Positions 1 to 9,873 of a DNA stretch of 64,000 nucleotides are shown piece by piece (the first letter of the stretch is position 1; the number at the start of each line of letters is the position of its first letter). The DNA comes from Distichodus sexfasciatus. Taxonomy: Eukaryota; Chordata; Actinopteri; Characiformes; Distichodontidae. The stretch is taken from assembly GCA_032718565.1 (NCBI GenBank), contig JAVGVS010000040.1, positions 442,001-506,000 of the forward strand, read 5' to 3'. The notes beneath the pieces are model-generated. The model made no database searches, had not been told where the DNA came from, and worked only from the letters and a program-made list of their open reading frames with translations. The translations under genes and the position numbers were made by a program.

Positions 1-1399
1 AATGAATGGCTTCAACTGCCCCAGTTGTCTTGGTGTGGACGGATCAACTGGTCATTTGTGAGTGTGGTCATAATGAGTGCATGTGGGGGTGGGGTTGTGG
101 TGAGTTAGTTGCTGGTTAAAGATATGTGGGATCACAAAAATGTACAAAAGGCACATTTTGGCTAAGTTAAAGCTGGTTTCTTTTAGTGACTCTCCTCCAC
201 TGCTCCTCCATTTGCAGCCATGTGGTTCTCATCGTGGTCATTTATTTTCCTTGTTCATTCAGGCTCGCATATTTCTGTGGAAACTCAATCTTTTCCACAG
301 GGCCAGGCATCTGTGCAGAGATTCTGAGCCATTTCATGGGGATGTTTTAGGAGCTTACTAAAGCTGGAACATGTATGTTCATAGTCAGCGAGATCACTAA
401 AGCAGGGGTCGTCTCTGAACTTCTGTGTTTGAAAGATTAAACCAATGTCTCTGAAAGATAGTCATATTGCTGACTTAGCTGGTGTTATACTGCAATTTAA
501 TTTTTATAAGGAATCTGATAAATAATGAATTTAGAGAGGAGGGGAAAAATGCTGTTGTATAAACTAAGGCATTATTGATTTATCTTCATGTAGAAAATAG
601 TCTTAAAGGCAAATGGTGTAACTTATGGTGTGTCCATAAGTGTTTTATAATGGTTTAATGTGAAGTGAGTCCAGACATTATTCTAGCTGCTTTTACTTGA
701 CCTTTGTTAAGCTTTTCGACATAAACCGGATGAGTTCTCTGGGTCTGAGTCACAACATTTGTCTCCCACTGAGCATTTTGGCATGTGTGATGGCGCAAAA
801 TTCCAGAAAAGATTAACTCTGTGTGGTGCTGTTGTGTGTGGGGCTATTAATTAGGCTTGATTGCTGTCAGTCTTAATAACCATAATGAAAATTTCCTGTA
901 TTTGCCAGATGCTATCAGTGTATTGTGACTTTGTGGTCCACACAAGAGAGCAACTTGCTCTAATCACATTATTAACAAAGCATTGATCAGATTTATTGTT
1001 AAAAAAGCTTGTAATTGGATTTTGCAGTTTCCAGCAATATTGGATTATAAACACTTGGCGTTATGACCACATCAGGCCAAAACCCGTTCAGACTAACTGT
1101 ATGCTGTGATAGTTTGGTGAAGCTCATGTAGGCGGTAATGCTCAGTTACTTCACTTTGCCCAAGCTTAAGTGAAGGGGAGAACGAGACGAAAGAAGCGAT
1201 TCTGGCAAACACAATGTGGCTGATCAGTTCTGAAAGGAAATCTTTGCTAATCTTAGAGATCAGCGTTTCTTATCCCCCCCATTAAGCTCGCATTCAACCC
1301 AGTTATAAGGGGTGACCAGATCACAGACCCATTTTCTGTCTCTTATTAATGAAAAAGTCCAGATCCTGATAATGAGGCTGTCACTTTTTTGTGTGCCAG

Positions 1400-1556
1400 G
1401 GATGGACCTGTCTGCCAACCAGGACGAGGAGGGCGATCAGGAGACCTTTCAGATGGAGATTAGCAAGGACACAAAGAAATGTGCTTTCAGGACCTGCACT
1501 GGAAAATACTGGACGCTCACGGATAATGGAGGACTGCAGTGCACGGCTTCTTCCAA
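1400..1556 (+). CDS. fscn1: fscn1 coding exon 2
   Basis: Acceptor TGTGCCAG ends at 1399 and donor GTGAGTC starts at 1557. The 157-nt exon encodes GMDLSANQDEEGDQETFQ through TASS, part of trefoil 3. The 5' phase needs one base from exon 1. The splice site cuts the Lys codon after its second base. Confidence 0.96.
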
Positions 1557-3594
1557 GTGAGTCATTTGCACGTAGAAAAACATGACATTGACTTAGTGAA
1601 GCTAGCAATTTATCTTCTGCGCCTACCCAAGGCAAAGCAAACATTTTGAGGCTGCATTATTGCACAAGTGTTTGTGTTAACTTCAGTCTGTGTGGAAACA
1701 TGTATTTCTAACATTAAGTTGTCTGCTTAAGAGGAAACACATTTCTTAGAGGCCTTCACACCTAACCTTATACACAACGTTTACAGATTAAACAAAGTGC
1801 TGGTTTTAATTGATGTGCTAAACAAATGGTCATTTTCTACTGGACAAACATAATAGAATGTGTATTGAAGTGTTTTGATTCGTTTCCTCCCCCTGACTGT
1901 TTGTATAGATCTGTGTTCTTCCTTACACTAAGGTGTTAATGTCTTTCAAATCAGGTCTGCCAACTGCCATTTTGATATTGAATGGCGTGGGAAGAAAATT
2001 ACCCTCCGTGCAGCCAACGGGAAGTATGTAGCAGCCAGAAAGAACGGGCAGCTGGCCGCCGCTATTGACTCGGCAGGTGAGGTTTGCTTTCGTCATTGTC
2101 AACCTTCTATTCAACAATGGCACAATGAATGGGGAGAATCACTCCTTGATCCTGCCTTTATTTAGAAATTAATTGCTAAATATTATACAATGACACATTA
2201 ATCATGATCATTTACAGATTGTGACAACTGTGTCCAAGAACGTTTCTGGAAGTTTAATTTTGTCTGTGGATATATCAAGTATTGATTTCAAATCCATAGC
2301 TTTTAGCAGTAAACTATAATGCAGATATCAGTGTTAGGCAAACAAATGCATTGTAGTGAAGAGGCACAAGTCTTTGAGTCATAGCCTATAGGATAGCAGC
2401 AGGATATTCAAGTTCGGGTGGTCTAGTGGTAGGATAAATGCATATGTTTCAAGGGGTCATGGGTTCAAGTCTGACTCTAGCACTACCATCTTTGAACCCC
2501 TGAGCAATATCCAGGAAGACTGTCCTTGTAATCAGGTAATAAGAGTCACTCTGGATACGAGCTTTGGCTAAATGCAATAAATGTGAATGTAAATGTAGGT
2601 TTCCAGACCATTTAGCTTGAATGTGTGCAAACATAATAATTGCATCTTTACTTCTCCCACGTTTCCTCATTATTCCCCATTATTTGGTCAAATTACTATA
2701 GTGCCTTCTGTACAAATGCATTTGTTTGACATTTACATGTACAGAATTTAGCAGAAGCTCTTCTCCAGGGTGCCTTTCATTTCTTAATTCCTGGGACAGT
2801 CTCCCTATAGCAACTTAGGAGTTAGGACTTTGGTCAGAGGCCCAACAGTGGTTTCTGGGATTGAAAAATTAGGGTTTGCGAATTTTAATGCCTTTTGCCG
2901 TCCTTCAGGAGAGTCTGAGGAGTTCCTGATGAAGCTCATCAACAGGCCCATTATTGTTTTGAGGGGAGAGCACGGCTTCATTGGCTGCAGGAAAGTGACC
3001 GGCACCCTGGACTCCAACCGCTCCTCCTATGACGTCTTTGGCCTGGAGTTCCGTGATGGTGCCTACAGCTTCCAAGGTGAGTAAATTTCTCTGCTCCTGA
3101 TTGTACTTGCAGTCCTTCTAAAAAGCTTCTAAGAGCTCATTTTTGCCTGCTCTCCCTGTTTGTGTGGGGTTTCTCCGGGTGCGCCGTTTTCCTCCCACAG
3201 TCCAAATGCAGGTCATTTTGCTGATTAGCTACTCTAAATTCCCTCTAGGTTTGAGTGTGTGGCTGGTTGTTAATTTCTCTGTCTGCATTTCTCCTGTGTT
3301 CTGGGGAGGTCTGATTTAGTTTGAGAAAAGCACGTTCATGTAAATAATAATTAATTTCTGGCAACTATATCCCATCATTTCCACCTAGATTCCACTGGGA
3401 AGTACTGGATGGTAGGAAATGAGTCTTCAGTCATCAGCAGCAGCGACACCCCTGTAGATTTCTTCATGGAGTTCTGCGACTACAACAAGGTTGCCATCAA
3501 GTCGAGTGAAGGGAAATATCTGAAGGGTGATCACGCTGGTGTCCTCAAGGCCAACGCTGACGACCTGGACAGCTCCACCATGTGGGAGTACTAA
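1400..3594 (+). CDS. fscn1: Fascin actin-bundling protein, C-terminal 217 residues (coding exons 2-5; exon 1 outside window)
   Basis: Fascin cross-links parallel actin filaments in filopodia and other protrusions. The four exons are 1400-1556, 1955-2076, 2909-3076 and 3389-3594; each has AG/GT borders and they join in one frame (157, 122, 168 and 206 nt, including the TAA at 3592-3594). The 217 encoded residues correspond to beta-trefoil domains 3 and 4 of the family (about 493 aa). Diagnostic segments are KKCAFRTCTGKYWTLT, FDIEWRGK, LMKLINRPIIV, RGEHGFIGCRKVTGTLD, YLKGDHAGVLKA and the C-terminal WEY. The reading frame enters exon 2 with one carried base, so the ATG at 1402 is internal (GMDLSANQ) and is not a start. 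The large first coding exon must lie upstream of position 1. Whether this is the fscn1a or fscn1b teleost copy cannot be decided here; the rnf216 neighbour fits the FSCN1-RNF216 linkage of other vertebrates. Confidence 0.97.
1955..2076 (+). CDS. fscn1: fscn1 coding exon 3
   Basis: Acceptor AAATCAG and donor GTGAGG enclose 122 nt that complete the Lys codon and encode SANCHFDIEWRGKKITLRA and the following GKYVAARKNGQLAA, the end of trefoil 3. Confidence 0.96.
2415..2602 (+). repeat. tRNA-derived SINE, type A
   Basis: Copy in fscn1 intron 3. It has a tRNA-like head with a B-box-like GGGTTCAAGTCTG, a middle with CCTGAGCAA and GACTGTCCTTGTAAT, and a tail AAATGTGAATGTAAATG. The same order recurs at many places in this window (for example 33744, 34486, 47512). 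Confidence 0.75.
2730..2866 (-). repeat. tRNA-derived SINE, type A, minus orientation
   Basis: Reverse-complement copy of the type A SINE: ACATTTACATGTACAG start, GGGACAGTCTCCC, GAGGCCCAACAGTGG. It ends about 40 bp before the fscn1 exon 4 acceptor. Confidence 0.65.
2909..3076 (+). CDS. fscn1: fscn1 coding exon 4
   Basis: Acceptor GTCCTTCAG and donor GTGAGT enclose 168 nt encoding (G)ESEEFLMKLINRP through DGAYSFQ, the start of trefoil 4. A minus-oriented SINE ends about 40 bp upstream of the acceptor. Confidence 0.96.
3145..3300 (-). repeat. Fragment of a dispersed teleost repeat (same family as 10262-10614)
   Basis: Contains TTTCTCCGGGTGCGCCG, TTTTCCTCCCACAGTCC and TAAATTCCCTCTAGG, the reverse complement of the GTGGGAGGAGACC / GGCCAATTTAGAG part of the copy at 10262-10614. 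It lies in fscn1 intron 4. Confidence 0.7.
3389..3594 (+). CDS. fscn1: fscn1 last coding exon with stop
   Basis: Acceptor TTTCCACCTAG ends at 3388. The exon encodes DSTGKYWMVGNESS, then FCDYNKVAIK and GDHAGVLK, and ends DSSTMWEY with TAA at 3592-3594. The C-terminal WEY is as in other fascins. Confidence 0.97.
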
Positions 3595-4450
3595 AAGCAC
3601 TTAAGTAACCACTGTGGCTCCCCACCTCCCTTAATTGTCCCTTTCTTTTCTGCATTTTTACATTTGAGTTTTCACCATGAATGAGCAAAAGTGGGTAACA
3701 AGGAGCTGTGGGTAATTGGAAGGGTTATATCTTGGTGATTTAAAAAAAAAAGTCTCTCTTTCTCTTAGAGTACGCCAACAAGTACTCCAGCAATGTAGTG
3801 CCATGCAATTCTAGCAGTTTTGTGCTGTCTGTACAGACTTAAGCTCAGTGTTCCAGTGCTAATTGTATGAGTTTATTTCTGGTCTCCAAATTGGTAGAAT
3901 GTGATAATGCCAGGCCCACTTGCCTGCCCATCACTGGAATTAAAAGGAGTTGAAATGGGTCTGAGAGGGTTTGTTCCCAGCACATTATGAAGAGCCATTT
4001 TCTCACAGCATTGCTGGAGCTCCTCGGTGAGGTGGGATTTTTTTTGTGATGCCCATTCCTTTGCACAATTCTAAGAGCCTCTTTTCTCTAGATATATTGA
4101 ATTGTAGGATAATAATCTGTATAACGATGCCTTGCCAAACCCTGTCAGCCTCAGCTTTGTGCTCAATGCCCTTTCTCCACTATATTGCCATTTATTAGCT
4201 TCTCAGTTGCCAGAAAATGAATGGCAGTATTTAATGGTAACTGTATGAATGTTGATCCATGACTATCTAGCCACACAACTTGCCCCAGATATAAAGTGTG
4301 TTCTTTCACCAAGGGAATGAGTGTCCTGAGCATTGACAATGCCAATGCTGACCTATTTGATTTTGTATTTTCGCTGTGCTGTTGTGTGTAGTACAGTATG
4401 TTCTGGATTTATGCTTGTGCCATTAGCATTTATTTCTGTGTAAAATACAG

Positions 4451-4457
4451 AACTGGA
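4451..4457 (+). promoter_or_regulatory. Candidate miR-145 seed match in fscn1 3' UTR
   Basis: AACTGGA matches seed positions 2-8 of miR-145. Human FSCN1 is a reported miR-145 target. A 7-mer match can occur by chance, so this is a prediction only. Confidence 0.4.
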
Positions 4458-4479
4458 CACATGATAATATGGAGAAGGC

Positions 4480-4487
4480 ACATTCCA
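4480..4487 (+). promoter_or_regulatory. Candidate miR-1/miR-206 8-mer seed match in fscn1 3' UTR
   Basis: ACATTCCA is a full 8-mer target for miR-1/206, 22 bases downstream of the miR-145 match. Both microRNAs are muscle-associated. Function is inferred from the seed only. Confidence 0.35.
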
Positions 4488-5339
4488 GTCGTTCATCTCA
4501 ATTTGTTACTAATCCTGGAAGCACCAATGGGAAAGATGACTTGAACATGGAACGTTTCTGCAACTAAAAGGTTGATTGTCGTAAGTGCTGTGTAGATGTG
4601 AGATGTTTGCGATTTGAGGTTTGTTGTTGCAGGTTCAACACGATATTTATGGTAAATTAAAACCTCTATTCCGTTTGATCCAGGCGGATCAAGATGGAAT
4701 GGTCTGTGTTCACTGCACACATAACTGGCATGGCTAAATCTGGAAAATGCTCTTTCACTGGAAAAAACTTATCTGTTCTGTTTTTTTTTTCACAAGGCAC
4801 AGACATTATCGCAAACCTTAAAATATGGAGTGGACTAGTTAGCAAAGGTAAGGTAAAATTAAAATAAGCAGATGTAAGGAACATTTTATCCATTGCTGCA
4901 TTCTCAGTATTCTAAAAGACTGTTACCACTAAATCCTGCCTGGTTCTGTAAAAGGCCACTGAAGCCTTTCTGTAAGACAAAACATGCAAAAATTATCCAT
5001 TATTTCAAAACCTATGATGGTGACTGGTGCTCTTGTAGCTTTCAGGTATGTTTGAACAAACCATAACACCATACCCAAATGATGAATGCATGTAATTTAG
5101 AATACGTTTGTAAAAATCAATAATTTGTCCCTCATATTAGAATTTGAGATTTCTGAAACAAATTGGCCCCCACATACGAAGGACTGGTAATGACTGTGCC
5201 TTAATTAGACTCTATAAAATAATACTGGAAAAAGGAAAATTCACATCTATACTTTGTAAAACACACGCTTCCTTTTTTATATTGTTTTGATATTACTGTT
5301 GGTTTTCCTCATGTGCCATGGGTACAAACTACAAACAAA

Positions 5340-5345
5340 AATAAA
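5340..5345 (+). terminator. Candidate fscn1 polyadenylation signal
   Basis: Canonical AATAAA on the + strand about 1.75 kb after the fascin stop codon. No transcript evidence is available; other A-rich hexamers exist in the region. Confidence 0.4.
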
Positions 5346-5360
5346 TTTGAATATGAAACT

Positions 5361-8300
5361 GGGTGGATTTGTCATTTGTTGTCGTAATATATTGCAGAAA
5401 GCTTTCTCAGGTCAAGCAGAATGTTGTTGGTCTTCACAAAATGGTGGGAAAATCATGACTATTACACCTCGATCCTCCAAAAAGCTGCAGCTCCAAGTGG
5501 CTTTCTCTCAGAGCTGCTGAATTCATTGAGGGATGACCACACCTTCTGTAGTTTATTTTGAAAGCAGATCCCTGTAAGCCCAGGACTCATGGAGGAGTAG
5601 AGTGTTTCCACAGGGCTGCGATTGCTCCCATGAGCAGTTTTGGGCTTTCCTGGCCGTGTTCTATTCATCAATGAGGGCTTTGTGCTGCTGCGTCGCCCAA
5701 AGGTTGTGTGCTGATTGCTCTCCCTTCTGAATTATTGCAGCACAACAAAACTTCTTTCCAATGCGAAAGGCCCATCAGTTAGTGCTATACATTTGAAGTT
5801 AGAGTCGTAATCATTTCAAGTGCTGTTGGACGTGCACACTAAGAAGACATCATACAGTCCGCTTAATGACTTTAAAAACATTTTTTGAACTGTCTGATTT
5901 ACAGAGTACAACATTCCTCTTGGGAACATGTCTCCTTCCCCTCTTCCTCCAGCGAGACTCCTAACCCAATACGGAACTGACCCCCCACCACCACAGACCT
6001 TTAATCCACTTTACTGAGGATGCCAAAAACAGGGCAAGAAAATGTCAGTGAGGTTAATTACAGGAGGTCCCAGCAGTCCACCACTCACACACACACAGGC
6101 ACACGTCACAGTGACCGAGAGTTAGCGATGCATTTGGCATGGAAATGTTGGCAGCAAATAAATAAAAATCAAAACTGTTCTGTAACAGTTAAACATTATG
6201 AAAAATGAACAGTAAAACCTAGAAATAATTGGGCTCATTCACTAATATTTGTTTTTTTCCTCAAATTTGTTCTTAAGAAAGTTGCCATTTTAATAGCGTT
6301 ATGCTTTACAACTGTAGAACTGAAGAAACCCCAAGAAGCTGTTTTGCACAAACAGGCACACATTCACCGTTAATAGCTTCCTTACCTAAGCACAAATCTC
6401 ATATAAGACAACACTGGTGAATATCTCATCGTCATGAGAACTTAAGATTTAGATTTAAATCTAGAATTTAAGATTTAATTTCTTCTTATGATTTGTGGGT
6501 GAATGAGGCCCAATGTTCCTTAAGACTGTAGCCAGCTCTTGTTAAAAATAAGTGGTGGGGTGAGCAGGATGAGAAATTCACACAAAGCCTTGGGTGGAGC
6601 AGTCTGTCATGAAGATAAAGCTGAAAGGGTTAAATTATTTCCAGCCTGGACCAAGGTTTCCATGGCAACTAAGCGTGTGCGGCTTGAAGTGGAAGGTGTG
6701 TGTGTGTGTGTGTATGCATGCATGTGGTGGGGGTCAGTGTTGGGGGAGGCTGACGGAGGCTCTACAAAACTGAAATCAAAGACGCGGGGTTGTGAGAGGC
6801 CGACATGCTGCAGTAATTACCCCCATCAGAATCCTGGCCGCTTTTGAAGGTACGAGTTACACACGAACAGAGAAAATCTGGACACAAGCTTGCCTCATTT
6901 CATTTTGATCCCAAGTTTGCAGGTCTGTAATTATGGGAAATGATTGAGCAAAAGAGCAGCACTGCAGCCAGACTTCAGATGAGGCAGCTGAATACTTTGG
7001 AATAAACGAATATGAGGAAAATGAGCTCCCAGCTCTGAGTGTGGGATTTGATTTAGATATTATAAAGTTGTTACAAACTATGTAAGGGAGTGGTGAATAA
7101 CCAACCAGTCTACCATTAAGTCCAACAAGAAGAGTGTTTTTACAAGCAGTGTGGAATTTAAAAATGGACGGAAAACACAAGCGAAAGGTTAACGCCGGGC
7201 TGCCAACACATTGCGCAGTGGAGCTGCAAAAACAATGGTGGACATTTGCAGAATGCCACAGAATAACACATTCAAAATCTTTTCAATGACTAGGCATTAA
7301 AACTGAGAGCTCATTCAAACAGACATTAACCCTTTAATGTACCGTTTCCCTGTAGCCTGGAGCGAGTGATGAAAATAGCAGCCTAGATATATATGCGTAC
7401 AGACATGGCTCCCTCACATTGTCCATTTCACAGTGGTTTTTTAGTCACAGAGGCTCCTTCTTCTAGTGACTTTATAAGATACAAACAGCAGCTGCAGCTA
7501 TCACATGACAGGCACTGACCCCAGGAAGTTAATCAGAGAGCTTCATGCTACGTTTGACCACCGCCTGAGGCACTGCAGAGAGGGGGAAGGAGGACGGTCC
7601 TCTTATGAGGGCAGAGTTAACAGTTCAGGGTGAGCAGACAAATATATTACAGACATCAGTGCTGTCTGGATATGGACAAAGAGGAGATAAGGGGAGGAGG
7701 TACAGTTTGAAAGGAGATGCAACTGGTGGTGGTCTGAGGTTAGATGCTCACATCTGTCAAGAGATCATGGGTTAAAAGCCCACCTCCAGCATTTCCACAC
7801 TGGGTTCCAGAGCAAGACTCTTAACCCCAACTTGCTCCCTTTAAGAGACTGCACCTAAAATTAGGACACGGAAGTTGTAAATGTAAATGCTGCAAAAGCA
7901 AATGTGAATGAGGTGGAGGGACAGGAAAGGGTGAGTTTGAGGATCGCTGTGGTCAGCGGGAGGGGCAAATATGGTTTTCTGATCATCAAATTTCCGATCC
8001 ACAGATAACCTTCTGAACCTTCCATTCTGAAGGTTCACAGGACTGATTCACATGCCTTATTCAACTCCATTAGCTACCTGTAGTCCTCCAAGGTCTTCAC
8101 AGGCTGAAAATCCCATGTGGCACTCCAGCATCGGAGTATGACCCTCCATACTGTATGGTAAGGTAATGTTCAGAAGTGGGAAACATCCAGGTGCCGAAAG
8201 TACAAATCCTGCCAGATTTTCATCTGAATCTCATTCAATTAAAGGGAAGCTGAGCCAGAAATTATATTTGAAGTGCTAAGAGTTATAGAAAGCTTGCCAA

Positions 8301-9529
8301 GAACTTTAATAAGGGCTCACATTCACCCTAAATTCTCCATTTGCTTCATTAGTAGTTAGCCACATTTTAACCTTGAATAATTGAGGGTGTAAGAAGAAAA
8401 ACCTGACAGGAATTTTACTTTCTTAACGTACGCTGATCTCTTTCTGATAAGGCTGACAATCAAGGTCTAAATAAATCAGAAATGAGACGTTCAACTGTGA
8501 CTATAAGCTGCTGATCCAAAATCTCCTACTAGCCAAGGCACTTAACCTTTCTTTCTAATCATTTAGCACCAAGCGCTAACAGGCTGGAAGGCACAGCTCC
8601 AGTTTTAGGAGCCTTTCCTGGCAGTGGGCAGGCTGTGAGCAAGCTGCCGTGGTCACTCCAGCACACTCGTTAAGCTGACCTGGTGACCTGGCCGGCAGAT
8701 GGAAAGTCACAATGTCAAACAGGGCCACCTTATGGTTGGATCAATACAAGCAGCAGGTAAAAGTAAACCTGAGTGAGCAACACCAAGACTGAGAACCATC
8801 CTGTCAAGCTGTTGCAGGACACCAGAACTGACTTCACAGGCAAAGCAAGCTGAATATTTGCTTCACGCTGCAAGGTAAACCAACATGTAGAACTCCAAAC
8901 CATTATGCAAAACGTGACATTCATAAAAACAGTAAAGCAGTATGTCGCTTGATCCGTATCGAGAATAATTCAAATATTATCAAGCCAGCAGATCACGCTG
9001 ATGTATATCAGCACATGACCTCGCCAGGGCACAATACCATATTCTTAAGTTCCTGCCGAGTGGGATTTTTTTTTTACTTTGCATAACATTCATCCAACAC
9101 AGGCGTCAGAAGTTGCCCTTCCAAATAAATGTTCATTCTACCTTTTACAGCAACGTACCAGTAACAGTTTTGGCTAAATACAAGACAAATTTCCTGGAAA
9201 ACAAGGGGAGAATCCCCCTAAAGGTCAAGAAATACTGAGTTTTGAAAAAATACTCAGAGGCTAGAAGGTAATGATCAGTTTCTTTGCTGCAAATCATGTT
9301 AAAAAATAATATCACAGTTTAAAACTAAAGTTCTATCAGTTTTTTTAGACCAGGCCCATAGTCTTTAAACAGCAAAAAAATCCTCACAACATGTTCAAAC
9401 TGAAAACAACTGACTGGCTCCTTCAGTGTCCATGAACTGAACATTCTGTGCTTCTTTCAAACAAATCTGTGTCATTTCAGTGAAAAACGGTGAGAAGCAA
9501 GTCAGCAGGTACTAATTATACAATAATTC
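5361..9529. other. Intergenic DNA / 3' flanks between convergent fscn1 and rnf216
   Basis: No credible coding exon was seen on either strand. It holds a SINE copy (7722-7912), a short TG run (about 6695-6714) and otherwise unique AT-rich sequence. The part nearest 9529 is presumably the rnf216 3' UTR; I could not find a convincing minus-strand AATAAA close to the stop. Confidence 0.6.
7722..7912 (+). repeat. tRNA-derived SINE, type A
   Basis: B-box-like GGGTTAAAAGCCCACCTCC, AGCAAGACTCTTAACCCC, CTTGCTCCC and a tail of GTAAATGTAAATG mark a diverged type A copy in the fscn1-rnf216 intergenic region. Confidence 0.65.
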
Positions 9530-9873
9530 TCAGATGTTTCGAAAGAAACGGTGCAACACATCATAGTTGACATTGATGTTCATTGGGTGCAGGGGGATGT
9601 CGTTCATCTGGTGCACTTGGTGCACTGGAGGCTCCTGGGGCATCTGGTTGATCTGAGGCATGAAGGGGACGCCCAGGTGCTCGAAGAAAACGCGTGGGGG
9701 CCGGGGCAGCACCAGCGGGGGGATAAACAGCGCGGGCTGAGCGGGCGGCTGAACCACTTCAGGAGCCGGAACCACCACCTGAGCCGGGGGCTGGAAGACT
9801 TGCTCAGTGGTCATGCGAGGTCTCTTACTAGGCCTCGCCTCAGGAGGTGGACCCACCTTTTTCTTTGAAGCTT
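9530..9873 (-). CDS. rnf216: rnf216 last coding exon (proline-rich C-terminus)
   Basis: 344 nt from acceptor CTCCTAG to the TGA at 9532-9530. Encodes EASKKKVGPPPEARPSKRPR and a Pro/Val-rich tail ending VNYDVLHRFFRNI. The KRPR cluster may be a nuclear localisation signal. RNF216 proteins end in a similar proline-rich tail. Confidence 0.93.

Larger units (their letters stand above)
3595..5360 (+). other. fscn1: Probable fscn1 3' untranslated region
   Basis: No open frame of note follows the fascin stop. The stretch is AT-rich and free of recognisable SINE or LINE copies, unlike the DNA around it, which suggests constraint. An AATAAA hexamer at 5340-5345 is a plausible polyadenylation signal, giving a 3' UTR of about 1.75 kb. 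The end point is inferred. Confidence 0.5.
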
